Both the position numbers and the translations under genes were made by a program. Shown here in pieces: positions 48,932-59,767 of a DNA stretch of 64,000 bases (position 1 is its first letter; every line of letters begins with the position of its first letter). The notes under the pieces were generated by a model, which searched no databases, had not been told where the DNA came from, and worked only from the letters and a program-made list of their open reading frames with translations. Source of the stretch: Topomyia yanbarensis. Taxonomy: Eukaryota; Arthropoda; Insecta; Diptera; Culicidae. The stretch covers positions 4,058,501-4,122,500 of the forward strand of contig NC_080671.1 of NCBI RefSeq assembly GCF_030247195.1, written 5' to 3'.

Positions 48932-49448
48932 CGTTGTTGTGATGAAACGGGTTCACATGGGGCAACGTGGTAACTGGCGCTGTGCCTGTTCCGGAACCGA
49001 TTACGGGTGAAGATGCTATGGTTCGTTTGCTACTACTACTGCTACTAGTGGCGCTATCATTGGCGGTAACATTATTGCTGTTGTTCCCATGGTGAGGATG
49101 TTGTTGTTGTTGGTGAGGCTGATGGTCACTGCTACTGAGATGATGACTGTGGACATGGTTTTGCTGAAGCTGCTGATGCTGACTGTGATGGTGTAGATGG
49201 TGGGTGTGGTGATGCTGCAGAAGATAAGCAGCCGATGCCGGCGAAGATAGGGAGGTGGAGAGAAAGTCATTTGCTTGTGCTTCATCGCTGTTATTGTTGT
49301 TGTTGTTGATGCTGTTGCTGACTAGCAGGGAGCTACCGTTTGTTCGATTGTCACCCCCGCCGGCAGCGAGCACTACCGTCGTGGGGGAGGACTTTGACGA
49401 GGTCGGCGACGCGTCTAGGACTAAAGATGATGTGGCTGTGGTCTCCTG
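48932..49448 (-). CDS. Ets96B: Ets96B upstream exon (low-complexity N/H/Q/S region), 5' limit uncertain
   Basis: The frame reads LAAGGGDNRTNGSSLLVSNS, an asparagine run, a His/Gln-rich stretch (HHHTHHLHHHSQHQQLQQ), a serine run and VTTLPHVNPFHHNN, ending in phase 1 at 48932. The frame stays open upstream to 49466. The likely 5' boundary is an AG at 49449-49450 (cgggcacag on the minus strand) or just inside it. No in-frame ATG exists, so this is an internal exon and earlier coding exons lie beyond. The homopolymer runs are long and could vary in length between individuals. Confidence 0.75.
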
Positions 49449-50157
49449 CTGTGCCCGGGATTTTTTTTACAGGCGAACATCATCCGATAGTAGAAGAAAG
49501 AGAAAAAGCAATTGCTCTGAGTTCAATCAAGTTTATCATTTATCAAAAGATGGTTTCTTTTCTGTGGCATATTGTCAGTTGAAAGGTTACCGCATCACCA
49601 GGTGGGTTCCCTGTGAGGGGTTAGACGGTCTGAGAATTTAATATTGCTATTAGCGAGTAGTCTATTAATTTTTCTGTTGATCTCGTAAAGTTTGACATGC
49701 TCTACTTTACTATTTAGATCATCTTGGAGGGGAGCCACGAGAACAGGCCGACCTTCATTTAATATTCGTAAACGCGTCAAGACCGTGATTTTACTCATGG
49801 TTGTGTCTACAGCTAGTCTTACGTTTTCTGTTTCTTGTTTATGCTTGAAAATTAAAGGACGTACGAACGATAAAATTGCGATAAGTCATAAATTTTTACA
49901 TCGGTGATATGATAAAATAAGTAGAAACAACACGTTCTCGTTACTTAAACGCGTGATAGTTGCGGCCTCAGAAAATTGGCTCTTGTTTCGAATTATTACT
50001 GATCTGTTTTCTGAAACACAGTATTGGAAATAACAACAAGACCATTGTGACATTAGAAATTCCTTTTATGTCATCAACCTCTAAGTCATTATAAATATTT
50101 CGGCGGTCGCGTTTGTCTAGTACACACACATACCGTTTCAATAAGTATTATGGCTTT

Positions 50158-52190
50158 TTACATTTCTTACAAAATAAATGTGACGAATTTCGCGCCAAAT
50201 CGTATTCAGAGTTGGCAGCACCCTCTCAGATTCTAATGAAACTTTCTGTACATGAAGACTTTGTCACAAAAAGCCACTTTGCATATTTTGTTTTTCCAAA
50301 AATGGTCTAGACTGTCTTTTGAAAAGGGTCAAACAATTTTTTTCAAATGGCTGTAGGCTAAAAATGACAAATCCTACAAAACAATGTTGTAGGAGTGGTT
50401 TTCACAAAATTAATCGAATTTTCGAATAAAAATATTGAAAAAAATCTTCATTGACTCCTACACTGAAAAAAATCGATTTAAAAAATTTAAAATCGATTTA
50501 CAAAAAACCCCATTTTTGATTTGGATGAAATTTTGTTCCAAGATAGATAATTATGTTCCCTACCTATCGTCAAAAATACAAGTTGGGCACTTTTGAGGAA
50601 AAAAAGTTATTTGAAAAAACTTTTCCTTGTCCAAACTGATTTTTTTTCTTCAGTGTATTTTTATCGAAAACTAAACCAATGAAAGTCATAATTATCTCAG
50701 AATCCAATAACACTCAGTTTGTGGGAAGATATTGTCTAATTTAGCAACTAAGCATATTTTTATTAAGGGGTTAACTACTTTTTCATTTTTCATGGAATTG
50801 ATTTTTTTTATTACTTTATCTGAAAGTACAACTCGTTGCGAATGGTTTCCCAAATTTTTATAAAGATCCAAGAAATAGATCGAAACTTACAGCGCTTCCA
50901 AGCGCGCTTCGTCTACCAATAGCAGCGGGAATTTGAAATTTTAAACTCGATTTTTTCGAAATGTCGTTTTACTAAAAATGGTTTTTCCGTGATCACGATT
51001 GCCGAAAAACTACTCAATTCAATTCTATTTTCAATTGATCGTAACTGATTCAAGATTGAATGCAACGCCCAATCCAAGGGATAAATACATTAACTCTTGA
51101 AAAAAATTCACTATAAACACATTATTTTGTCTTTGAAATGAACTTACATATTATTTTTGAAAAATAATTAATTTATTCACAATTTATTCACAAATTTTGT
51201 TCAATATCGAATTCTTTGAATCACGTAGATGTGTTTTCATACCCTGATATTCAAAATCGGTTTTGTTTTGCCTCTAAAACACCAGTAAAGCAATACTCTG
51301 TATAAAAAGGTCTCCTTTTATGTAGTGAAAATTGGTAAGCGAGGAATAAAAATACAAAATGTTTAATATCTCCGCCGCTCGTGAACGGATTTCGACAATC
51401 TATAGCTTGCTAGAAAGGTATTTTTATAAGCTTTTTATTTCTATATGTTTTGTGCAATCTGATTGCTTTGTTCGAAAGTTATTCGCTTAAAACCCGTTTT
51501 GTCTTGACAAGATTACCCATATCGCAGAAAGTAAACAACATATCGAAAAACAAAAATAATAGTGTCAAATGGTAACGTTAGGCCTTTCATTTGAAACTAG
51601 TTTCGTTAAGATCGATTGAGCCATTGCTGAGATAATTACATGACATTTTGTATATTGTCTCAATTTGTCGAGCTGAATCGATTAGTATATGAGACTCGGC
51701 CCTCCGGGCTTCGGAAAAAGTTTTCAAAATTTGAGCGAATACTATACATGACGAATTTCGCGCCAACTTTTTTACCATTTTTTTTCAAATGACTATAGTC
51801 TAAAAATGACAAATCCTACAAAAAAATATTGTTGGAGTGGTTTTTACAAAAGTAGTCAAATTTTCGAATAAATATATTTAAAAAAAATTTCATTGACTCC
51901 TACACTAAAAAAAATCGATTTTAAAAATTTAAAGTCGATTTGCAAAAAAAAACCCCACTTTTGATTTGGATGAAATTTTGTTTCAAGATAGATAATTATG
52001 TTTCCTACCTACCGTCAAAAATTCACGTTGGGCATTTTGATTTTTTTTTTCTTCAGTGTATTTTTATCGAAAACTAAACCAATGAAAGCCATGATCATCT
52101 CAGAATCCATTTTCCCAGCTGCTACTTGCCTGATACATGCAAAAAGTATCAGTAACGAATTTGGTATATATTCATAACAAACTTAAATGA
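50158..52190. repeat. Composite of dispersed repeats related to 2293-4560 and 33152-33920
   Basis: Two direct arms begin gacgaatttcgcgccaa (50183 and 51750) and match the arms of the 2.27 kb TIR element, including 'tttgatttggatgaaatttt'. Between them, about 51000-51745 is the reverse complement of the 33.15-33.9 kb repeat (ggccctccgggctt, gtaacgttaggcctttcatt). The segment at 50760-51000 is unassigned. No genes. Confidence 0.7.
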
Positions 52191-52268
52191 AGACTGGAAG
52201 ATTGGAAGATCGAAAGACTGGAAGATTGGAAGACTGGAAGACAAGAAGACTGGAAGACTTGAAGACTG
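52186..52268 (+). repeat. GAAGACTG microsatellite
   Basis: About ten copies of an 8-base gaagactg/gaagattg unit precede the protein relic at 52269. Confidence 0.85.
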
Positions 52269-52421
52269 CAGTTCATTTATTCCTCTCAAAACTGATAAAT
52301 TTTATGAAACAATTGACAAACTTTTGTAAAATTTATTTTATGTCTGATGGAGCAGCAGCACAATACAAAAATAAGAAAAACTTTGCAAGCTTGTGCAGAT
52401 TCCAGTCACAGTATGAGTTAA

Positions 52422-52623
52422 GGTTGGAGAGAGAATGGGCCAAAATCGAAAACGAAAAAAGCAGTTTTTTTCCACATAGAGTGTTAGATCTTCAAAAAAA
52501 TCAATCAGCTGATGTAAAATGTTGTTACAGGACTGCTGATTGATTTTTATGAAGATCTAACACTCGGTGTAGAAAAAACTGTTTTTTTTTCGTTTTCGAT
52601 GTTTGCCGATTCTCTCTCCAACA
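52422..52623. mobile_element. 202 bp hairpin MITE with TTAA duplication
   Basis: Nearly the whole element folds into one stem: ggttggagagagaat at the left mirrors attctctctccaaca at the right, with arms of about 90 bases. TTAA flanks both ends (52418-52421 and 52624-52627). Removing it restores the host reading QYELSAEWHF in frame. TTAA targets are typical of piggyBac and Kolobok. Confidence 0.9.
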
Positions 52624-52768
52624 TTAAGCGCAGAATGGCATTTTGTTGCAGCATCCCATGGAAAAGGACCCTGTGATGCTATTGCTGGCACTCTCAAGCG
52701 AATGGCAAAAAAGCTAGTCTTGCTCGCGACTATAGAAATACCATAACAAGTCCCCAAGAGTTATATAA

Positions 52769-53067
52769 GGGACGATCCATAAATGACGTAGCATTTTTTG
52801 AGTGATTTTTTACACCCCCTCCCCCATCGTAGCATTTCGTCACAAACCTCTAAACACTCCCCCTGGTAATTACGTAGCTTGACGGTAATGCTCCCCCCCC
52901 CCTTGACCCGCAAATTAAAAAAAAAAAATAAAAACGATGTTAGTTATTCTCCTTTAATACAGCTACGAAGCATGATATGACCCCCTACCCCCTGTCGTCA
53001 CACATCATCACAAAATACAAAACTCCACCCTCCCCCATATAATGCTACGTCGTTTATGAATGATCAC
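52769..53067. mobile_element. 299 bp PIF/Harbinger-type MITE, copy 2
   Basis: It starts GGGACGATCCATAAATGACG and ends gtttatgaatgatcac, with TAA at 52766-52768 and 53068-53070. It is the same family as 41205-41505. Removing it restores the host reading QELYNWTVEQTY in frame. Confidence 0.9.
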
Positions 53068-53528
53068 TAACTGGACAGTTGAACAAACTTATAAAAAAAT
53101 CACAAAATTAATTTTCTGCTACATATTTACAGAACATCACAACAAAATGTCAGAAGAACTCTAAGAGCTGTATAATAACGCCAAAACAATATCTGGGACT
53201 CAAAAATTCCACAGTTTTGTGCCTATTCCTGGGGGCAAAGTAGAGACGAAAAGGTATTCTAATTCAGAACAGAAGATGAACCAAAAATATTTTCCTTGTA
53301 TAGAAATAATACAAAATAGCATGCATGAAGATAGTTTTAAGAGAAATGTAAAATATAAAAATAAATAAATAATTATGTAAAATTCAATACATAATGTTGT
53401 GGTAGGTATTTCTTTCTCTAATTCTTCCTCAGCACTATACAAGAAAATAAAAAAAGTAATAATGAAATATTTGTTTAACGACATAAACTCTTTTAAACGG
53501 GATTCTTGAATAAGGGATTACATACCTT

Positions 53529-54637
53529 TTAGCGACAAAAATGAGCATGAGCATGAGCATGATGACCGTACAATTCGTAGTTGTTACTCCGTGATTGACC
53601 AGAACAAGCGAAATTGCACAAAGAACCAACGAATGGAGCCTGGGAGTAGCTTCCCATCCTCAGTGTGCACGTTTCGAGAGTTTCAAATTTTGAAGTGTCA
53701 ATAACGGCGCCGGCCACGTCCTTACAGTCATCGGGGAAGGAAAGGAATGTTAGTGTGATAACCGTTGTTATGGAGACCATGTATACTAGGGTGGGGCAAA
53801 GTGATCGTTTTTTCAGCACAGCACTTTTTTGGTTCCTTTTGGGGTCCCAAACAACTGTGCAAAATTTGGGGTCGATTGGTGTTGACTCGGCGTAGCGCAT
53901 TGCGTTTAAAATTTGTATGGAGATTAGTATGGGAAAACCAACATTTTTCAATTTTTATTCTACAGACTACAATTCGTCCTTTAGTATGCAAACAAATAGA
54001 TAGAAGTGTAGTCCAGGATATGCTGAACAACTTTGCCGAAGGATGTATGGTGTTAGAATGTCTCTAAGCCATGCTATAGCTGTTCAAAGTTCGATACATC
54101 GAATTAAATGCCAAAAATCATTTTTATTGACAACACTGCGGGTGTACCAATGGTATTTCATATGGCATTCCGAAATAACATTATATTTTTTAGTTTTACC
54201 ACATTGGTATGTTTGAATGAATTATTCAAAAGCCTTAGATCAATTTCATGAGCATTGGTAGTTGAGCAATATGGCGTAGTGAGGGGTGAGGGGGGATACA
54301 TCCTAACACCATACATCCTTCGGCAAAGTTGTTCAGCATATCCTGGACTATACTTCTATCTATTTGTTGGCACACTACAGGAAGAATTGTAGTCTGTAGA
54401 ATTAAAAATGCAAAAATGTAGGTTTTCCCATACTAATCTCCATACAAATTTTAAACGCAATGCGCTACGCCGAGTCAATACCAATCGACCCCAAATTTTG
54501 CACAGTTGTTTGGGACCCCAAAACGAACCAAAAAAGTGCTGTGCTCGGTTGATGTGGCAATGATTACGTTTTTCCATATAACAATGCCCCACCCTAATGT
54601 ATACCTCTGCATCTCCACGGTTTTCACGGAAATACAT
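53529..54637 (-). pseudogene. Candidate 96-residue reading frame split by a MITE
   Basis: The 5' part starts at ATG 54637 (MYFRENRGDAEVY), and the 3' part continues from MVSITTVITLTFLSF to TAA at 53529-53531. Taking out 53787-54596 and one 8-base duplication leaves exactly 97 codons in frame. The 3' part has a hydrophobic stretch, five cysteines and a tail GHHAHAHAHFCR from a GAGCAT-type microsatellite. No family was recognised. It could be a chance frame; a hydrophobic segment followed by cysteines could also be a secreted peptide. Confidence 0.35.
53787..54596. mobile_element. 810 bp MITE with 8 bp duplication (hAT-type)
   Basis: The ends are TAGGGTGGGGCAAAGTGAT and atgccccaccctA. Arms of about 300 bases are inverted copies (for example tttgccgaaggatgtatggt and its complement). 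ATGTATAC is duplicated exactly at 53779-53786 and 54597-54604. An 8 bp duplication with TAGGG ends fits hAT. The frames HFFGSFWGPKQLCKIW seen on both arms are mirror images, not genes. Confidence 0.9.
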
Positions 54638-54659
54638 AGTTACATAAATCTGGATTCAC

Positions 54660-57464
54660 TTTGGTAAGTGATACAACCTATGCGACTCTCAGAAGTGTTA
54701 TAAGTTAATAATTGCTCTGGGCAGCCGGCTGCCGAGAATTTCAAGAAGATTTATCGTTTGTTGTATTAATTTAGGAATTCTAGGCTTAAAGATATGCACC
54801 TTAAGGGAAGGGAACTTTCAAGTTTCTTTACTCCGACAAAGGTCGAAAATCTTAGAACAATAATATAGAATATGATACGATTGTCTTAACTGTCCGAAGA
54901 TATCTGTCGTAATGGAAAAGTTGTTACTTGATTGAATATTACTATCTTACTATCTTAGTATAATTATCGAGGTTAAATCGCGATATAAGCATATATACTT
55001 TCTTTATACAGTCATGATGAGCAAGCCGGCTCTTGTAACTATTATTCACGCGCGATGTTATGCTATCTCACGACGAACTCGCGCTGGGGTATGGCAATAT
55101 TTGGTTTTTATTTTTCATGGTTCATCCCAAATGAAGAACCCTAATTTTAGGTATTGAAAGGTTCATTGAAAAGGGGCCGAGAGGTCGCTGCTGAGGGTCC
55201 GCGAAGCAAAATATTTTTTCCGAGTGGATATAAAAAATCATGTCTTGTTTCCTAACAGACTGAAAATGATATATTGATAGCAATGCTTAACCGTGGGAGT
55301 CCACAATATCGCAGGGTGATTTCTAAGGGGCCCGTGGAACGAGAATGGTTCAGAACCGCTGATATAGACTGATGCAGAGAATCCCTTCTCAATCCAATAT
55401 TCCCAACGTTACTCTCAATGGAAGCAAACTACATCCCATCGAATTACAAAATTTTGGACTCTACTCTCTATACCCGCGAATCGTAGAAAAATGCAACCAA
55501 AAAGGAAAAAAACGTTTTGACAGTCCTTCTGGACGTAATTCCCGGCACCTCGCAAGACCGGGCGCAAAGAGTCTATAGAAAATCATATCCGCAGAAAACC
55601 GTTAACAAGAAAATACATAGGCAATACATGTAGCAACGGATTTTTTACACGACAGGCACAAGTCTATTTTTTTACTGAGATGGGACAAGTTGGTGCTGGA
55701 CCTGTGGCCTTTGTCTGGCATGATCCATTCTCGTTGGTACGGATGTGTTCATGACTGGTTTGTGGATGAGTGCTCCTTCTTACAAGTGAATTGATCACTT
55801 CGCTTGGGTGGAGATATATGTGACTTCTGCTAGCTGTCGAGCTTGGGTATGTTAGCTGGTTCCAAGAAGGTGTGCAGGACTGGCACCTGCGAGAATGTTG
55901 ATTGTTTCACTCGACCTTTGGTTCTTGGAAATAACAAATCGCTTCCTCGGTGTGATATGTTCTAGTTGAATGCTCAGTGGTTGAAATGTGCATTGGGTTC
56001 GAGCAGATTGAGTCGTTTGGAGGATTGGTGGTCTCCGAGAGCAGATGCGAATGACTCTGAAGTACCCAATAAAGGGAGATTGTATCTGTGGAACTTAAAA
56101 ATATTGTCACTACCCTAGCATATTTTCCTAATATATTGTACATCATAAAAACTACCAATATCGACTATTCAGAACAGAGATTTTCAAATTCTGTTAAAAG
56201 ATTGAGAGGAAATATAGAAGAGTGAATAAAGTATTTGCGAATAAGGGCCAATACTGCTGGCATCTTTTATCATATTTATTAATAGTCGAAGTCGATTGAT
56301 CCGCTTCAGACCTATGAGACGAAAGAGAAGAATAGGAACAAGACAAAAGGCGGTTCTAATTCTAAATTGGTTTAGTATAGATATAGACGACTCAAACGCG
56401 CTGGCAGGAGAATACTTTTTAGAAGACAAATTAGAGGACATCACACTTTTTGAGACGCACATGCACAAAACTTTATCGTCCTCCTGAAGATCGGTGTTTA
56501 ATTAGCAGATAATCGCCATTTCGTACGATTTTGCAAAGTTTGGCATAGGTTGCAGTCGTTAAAAAAACTAGATTCGCTAAGTGTAAAATAGCGAATTTTT
56601 CAACTTTTCAGAAAAGAATTTTTAATCAAGGTGCAGTTTTGGAAATTCTAAATGCAAAGAAGGGGTCTGTCAAAATTGCAAAATGGCAAATGCTGCCACT
56701 TTTCAGGAAAGAGTATTTAATTAAGCAAAAGCCAATCAATAGGCCGTTGAAAATTGACAATTTCTGACATTTCAATTGCGCAAGAGTGTCTTTGTATCAA
56801 AATGATTTTTTTACTTTTCACGAAAATTCTTTTAATGAGAAGATAACCATTTACATGAAGAAATCGCAAAAAATGACAATTTTGATATTGTTGTCCCAGA
56901 ATCGAACAATGTTTCTTACCAAACTGTATATGACAGCATACTGTTCAAAATGTATAGTTTTCTTCGTTCAAAAAATGTTACAAAACCGAAAATCGGCTGA
57001 AAATGACAACGTAGCTAATTTTGTTGTGGCGAAGGTCCCAAAAAATGTTTTTTTTTGCTTTTTGCTTTCGTGTGTGCATTATTTTGTATCGCATTTGCTA
57101 TACTAGTTCATTTTAAAAGTTCAAAATCACTGTAGCACAGTGTAATCTACAAAAAGTTGACAAACTCTAAATAGTTGAAACATTTTTCCATATTAACTAT
57201 TGCTTTTCAACGAGCAATAACTTCTTTTAACGAATAAAAAAACTTACATTTTTGTAAAAAAAACTCCTCGAAAAATTGAAAAACTTGTGCATTTAAAATG
57301 TCCAACAGTATTCATTGTTAAATACCATAACCAAATAGCTGTTAATAAAAAAAATCAGATTTTTTTTGCACGTTTTCTCAAATAACACGGATTTTTTACA
57401 CGTTTTTTTGCACGGAACGCATCTCCCGTGCAAAAAAAGAATTTGGTGTATTATGAGATAACTA
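54660..57464. other. Stretch with no supported gene
   Basis: Several short open frames occur (55372-55578, 56296-56487, 56786-57106), but none has a recognisable domain or codon pattern. The 55640-56060 part is less A+T-rich than its surroundings and could be an old coding relic in either strand. The 56600-57460 part is A/T-rich with 'aaaatgacaa' style near-repeats. Confidence 0.4.
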
Positions 57465-57735
57465 CAACTATTTTCAAATGTTCATACCCTCAAGATGAGA
57501 GGTGTATCCCTCCGAAACGTTGAACTATGGGTTGGCAGGCGGCCAAAATTCGAAAACTACATCAACTCCAATTTAATTCAGAGCTTAATCCAGAGCTTTT
57601 ATATACACTATAATTAAGGAAATTCATGGCTATCTAAAAAAATATTTAACTTAATATAGATGTTTGAAGATGAAAATTTTAAGAAGAGACATTCCACATG
57701 CGTTATTTAAAATTTTCGTATCTGAATTGAATTTT
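57465..57735 (+). repeat. Dispersed repeat shared with 34530-34770
   Basis: Landmarks 'gaaaactacatcaactc', 'aaggaaattcatggctat' and 'gacattccacatgcg' align. The LINE at 57736 starts at the right edge of this copy. Confidence 0.65.
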
Positions 57736-59767
57736 ATTTATTTATTTAAACTTCTTTCTTCATCTGACTTATAATGGTCTTAATGAAGGTGGAGGAGGAA
57801 AAGCTCATTTGAAGATGGATCTTCAAATGCGCGTAAAAACTTCACTATCTTTTAGCACACACATGGTTAACAAAGTTTCACATTACATTACATTTATCTT
57901 AACTAAATAACAATCAGTCTTAAAATAATTCTTCATTTTTATCTCATATGCTAAGTAAGTCGTATAAGCCTATCTCTAAAAACATCACTTGATACAGAAA
58001 AGTCGAAATATTCATAAACCTTATTAAATACATTGCACATTGCCCTAATGGGCTCGTTCTGGCCATATTCAGTACGTTGAAAGTCAAGTCTTAAAAAGTC
58101 TCGCAATCTTAAATATCTAAAGGGCACGTTAACATTAACCTGTGATAATATATCTGGGGCATCTATCTTACTAGTTAGAAGCTTTCCAATAAAAACAGCT
58201 CTAGATGTATTTCTTCTTTTGGCAAGGGTATCCATGTCTAGCAAACGGCAGCGATCGACATATGGTGGTAGCTCCAGTGGGTTTTGCCATGATAAAGATT
58301 TGAGATCGTAACGAATGAACCTAGCTTGTACTGCTTCAATTCTATTTGTCCAAACACCCGTATAAGGACTCCAGACGACAGCTGACGCTTCGAGAATAGA
58401 ACGGACCAGAGAGAAGTACAGAGATCGCAAACAGTACGGATCGGTAAATTCTTTTGCGGTTCTTATGATTAACCCAAGGTTTCTATTTGCTTGGGATATA
58501 ATGTTTGAATAATGATCTTTGAAGGTCAGCTGTGAATCCAGCAGCACGCCAAGGTCTCTTACAACTGACACTCTTTCGAGTGTACAAAATAATTTCATGC
58601 AATAATAGAAAGCATCTAAGTGTCGCTGTAGTCTTCTATAGAACGTATGATGAGAAATAGTTTCAGATCGTCAGCGTAAATTAGTTTGCATCCCGGCGGT
58701 AAAATAAAGCAAACATCATTGAAGCACAAGGCAAAAAGGAAGGGTCCGAAATTGCTTCCCTGGGGGACTCCCGACATGTTGATGAAGCTATATGACTCAT
58801 GGTTTCCTAATTTTACTGATAAGGATCGGCCAACGAGATATGACTTGAGCCACTCCGTGAAGTTTCGAGATACACCAAGCCGCTCAATTTTCGCTAGCAG
58901 AAGAGAGTGATCGACGCGATCAAATGCCGCTTTGATATCCGTATAGATAGCATCTACTTGTGCCCCAGACTGTATATGTTTAATACAGTGCGAGGTAAAC
59001 TGAGCTAAATTCGTAGTTGTGGATCTAGCCGGGAAGAAGCCATGTTGTTCTGATGATGTGTACGTTTTAGTTGCTCTGAATAGTACATTTCCTACTAGAA
59101 TCTCGAATAGTTTCGATCCTGCGCAAAGAGAGGTGATGCCACGATAGTTTGCCACATCCTGTTTATCACCTTTTTTAAAAACGGGAAACATGACCGATTT
59201 CTTCCAACACAGCGGAAACACTGCTTGGGAAAGCGATTGATTGAAGACTAATTTCAACGGAGCACACAGTGTGCTTGCACATTTCTTCAGGATTATAGCA
59301 GGAATCCCATCTGGTCCAGCTGAAGTTGATGACTTCATTTTTCCAATAGCCGCAAGAATATCTTCGTCGGAAAAGCTAATGTTACTTAGGTTCAACACAT
59401 CACATGGAACATCGCGAATACCGCGTTCAATTTCATTTGGGGCGGCCGAAGCCTTTTTAAATACACTTGAAAAATGCTTCGCAAACAGATCGCAGATATC
59501 ACGAGGTGTGTTTTCAGATTCATCTGCCAGAAACATACTGGAAGGAAGTCCATTCTCCTTGAGCTTTCCATTTACAAAAGACCAAAAGCTTTTTGGATTC
59601 CGTTTAAGATTGGATCGAGTTTTTAAAACATGTCTGGAATAGAGAAAGCGGTTGTACGATTTATAATTGCTGCTGGCGATAATAAACTCCTGATTTGTGA
59701 ATGGGTTTCGTCGGCTTGAATAATGGCGGAGTGCTGCTGCTACCCCTCTGTGATCAGTACAAGGCAT
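57736..59767 (-). pseudogene. Jockey-group-like LINE, 5'-truncated, one internal deletion
   Basis: Minus strand 59767-58616 encodes linker and RT: NPKSFWSFVNGKLKENGLPS, SSTSAGPDGIPAIILKKCAS, FPLCWKKSVMFPVFKKGDKQ, ANYRGITSLCAGSKLFE, EQHGFFPARSTTTNLAQF, IYTDIKAAFDRVDHSLLLAK, SGVPQGSNFGPFLF and LIYADDLKLFLI. After a short gap 58598-57951 gives ERVSVVRDLGVLLDSQLTFK, LYFSLVRSILEASAVVWSPY and the C-terminus. About 50 residues of thumb are missing at 58600-58615. Apart from that junction the frame is unbroken, so the copy is fairly young. A TTTATTTATTTA run at its 3' edge (57731-57745) is its likely tail. Confidence 0.9.

Larger units (their letters stand above)
52269..53365 (+). pseudogene. Relic of an unidentified protein family (DG...QYKN...HGKGPCD), split by two MITEs
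   Basis: The frame reads LINFMKQLTNFCKIYFMSDG, AAAQYKNKKNFASLCRF, then after the first MITE AEWHFVAASHGKGPCDAIAG and TLKRMA. A one-base deletion in an A run shifts the frame to SLARDYRNTITSPQELY. After the second MITE it continues WTVEQTYKKITKLIFCYIFT, a stop, then AKTISGTQKFHSFVPIPGGK. The spaced acidic residues in SDG and HGKGPCD could be part of a DDE/RNase H-type fold, as in transposases, but this is inference. I recognise the motif pattern as a recurrent uncharacterised animal family and cannot name it. Confidence 0.6.

Noticed and set aside
49255..49641. Plus-strand leucine-rich frame (LLLLLLML run)
   Set aside because: It is the antisense of the asparagine run in the Ets96B upstream exon.
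53728..54637. Frames containing HFFGSFWGPKQLCKIW on both strands
   Set aside because: They come from the inverted arms of the 810 bp MITE.
55640..56160. Possible retroelement coding relic
   Set aside because: Composition is suggestive, but no motif could be recognised on either strand.
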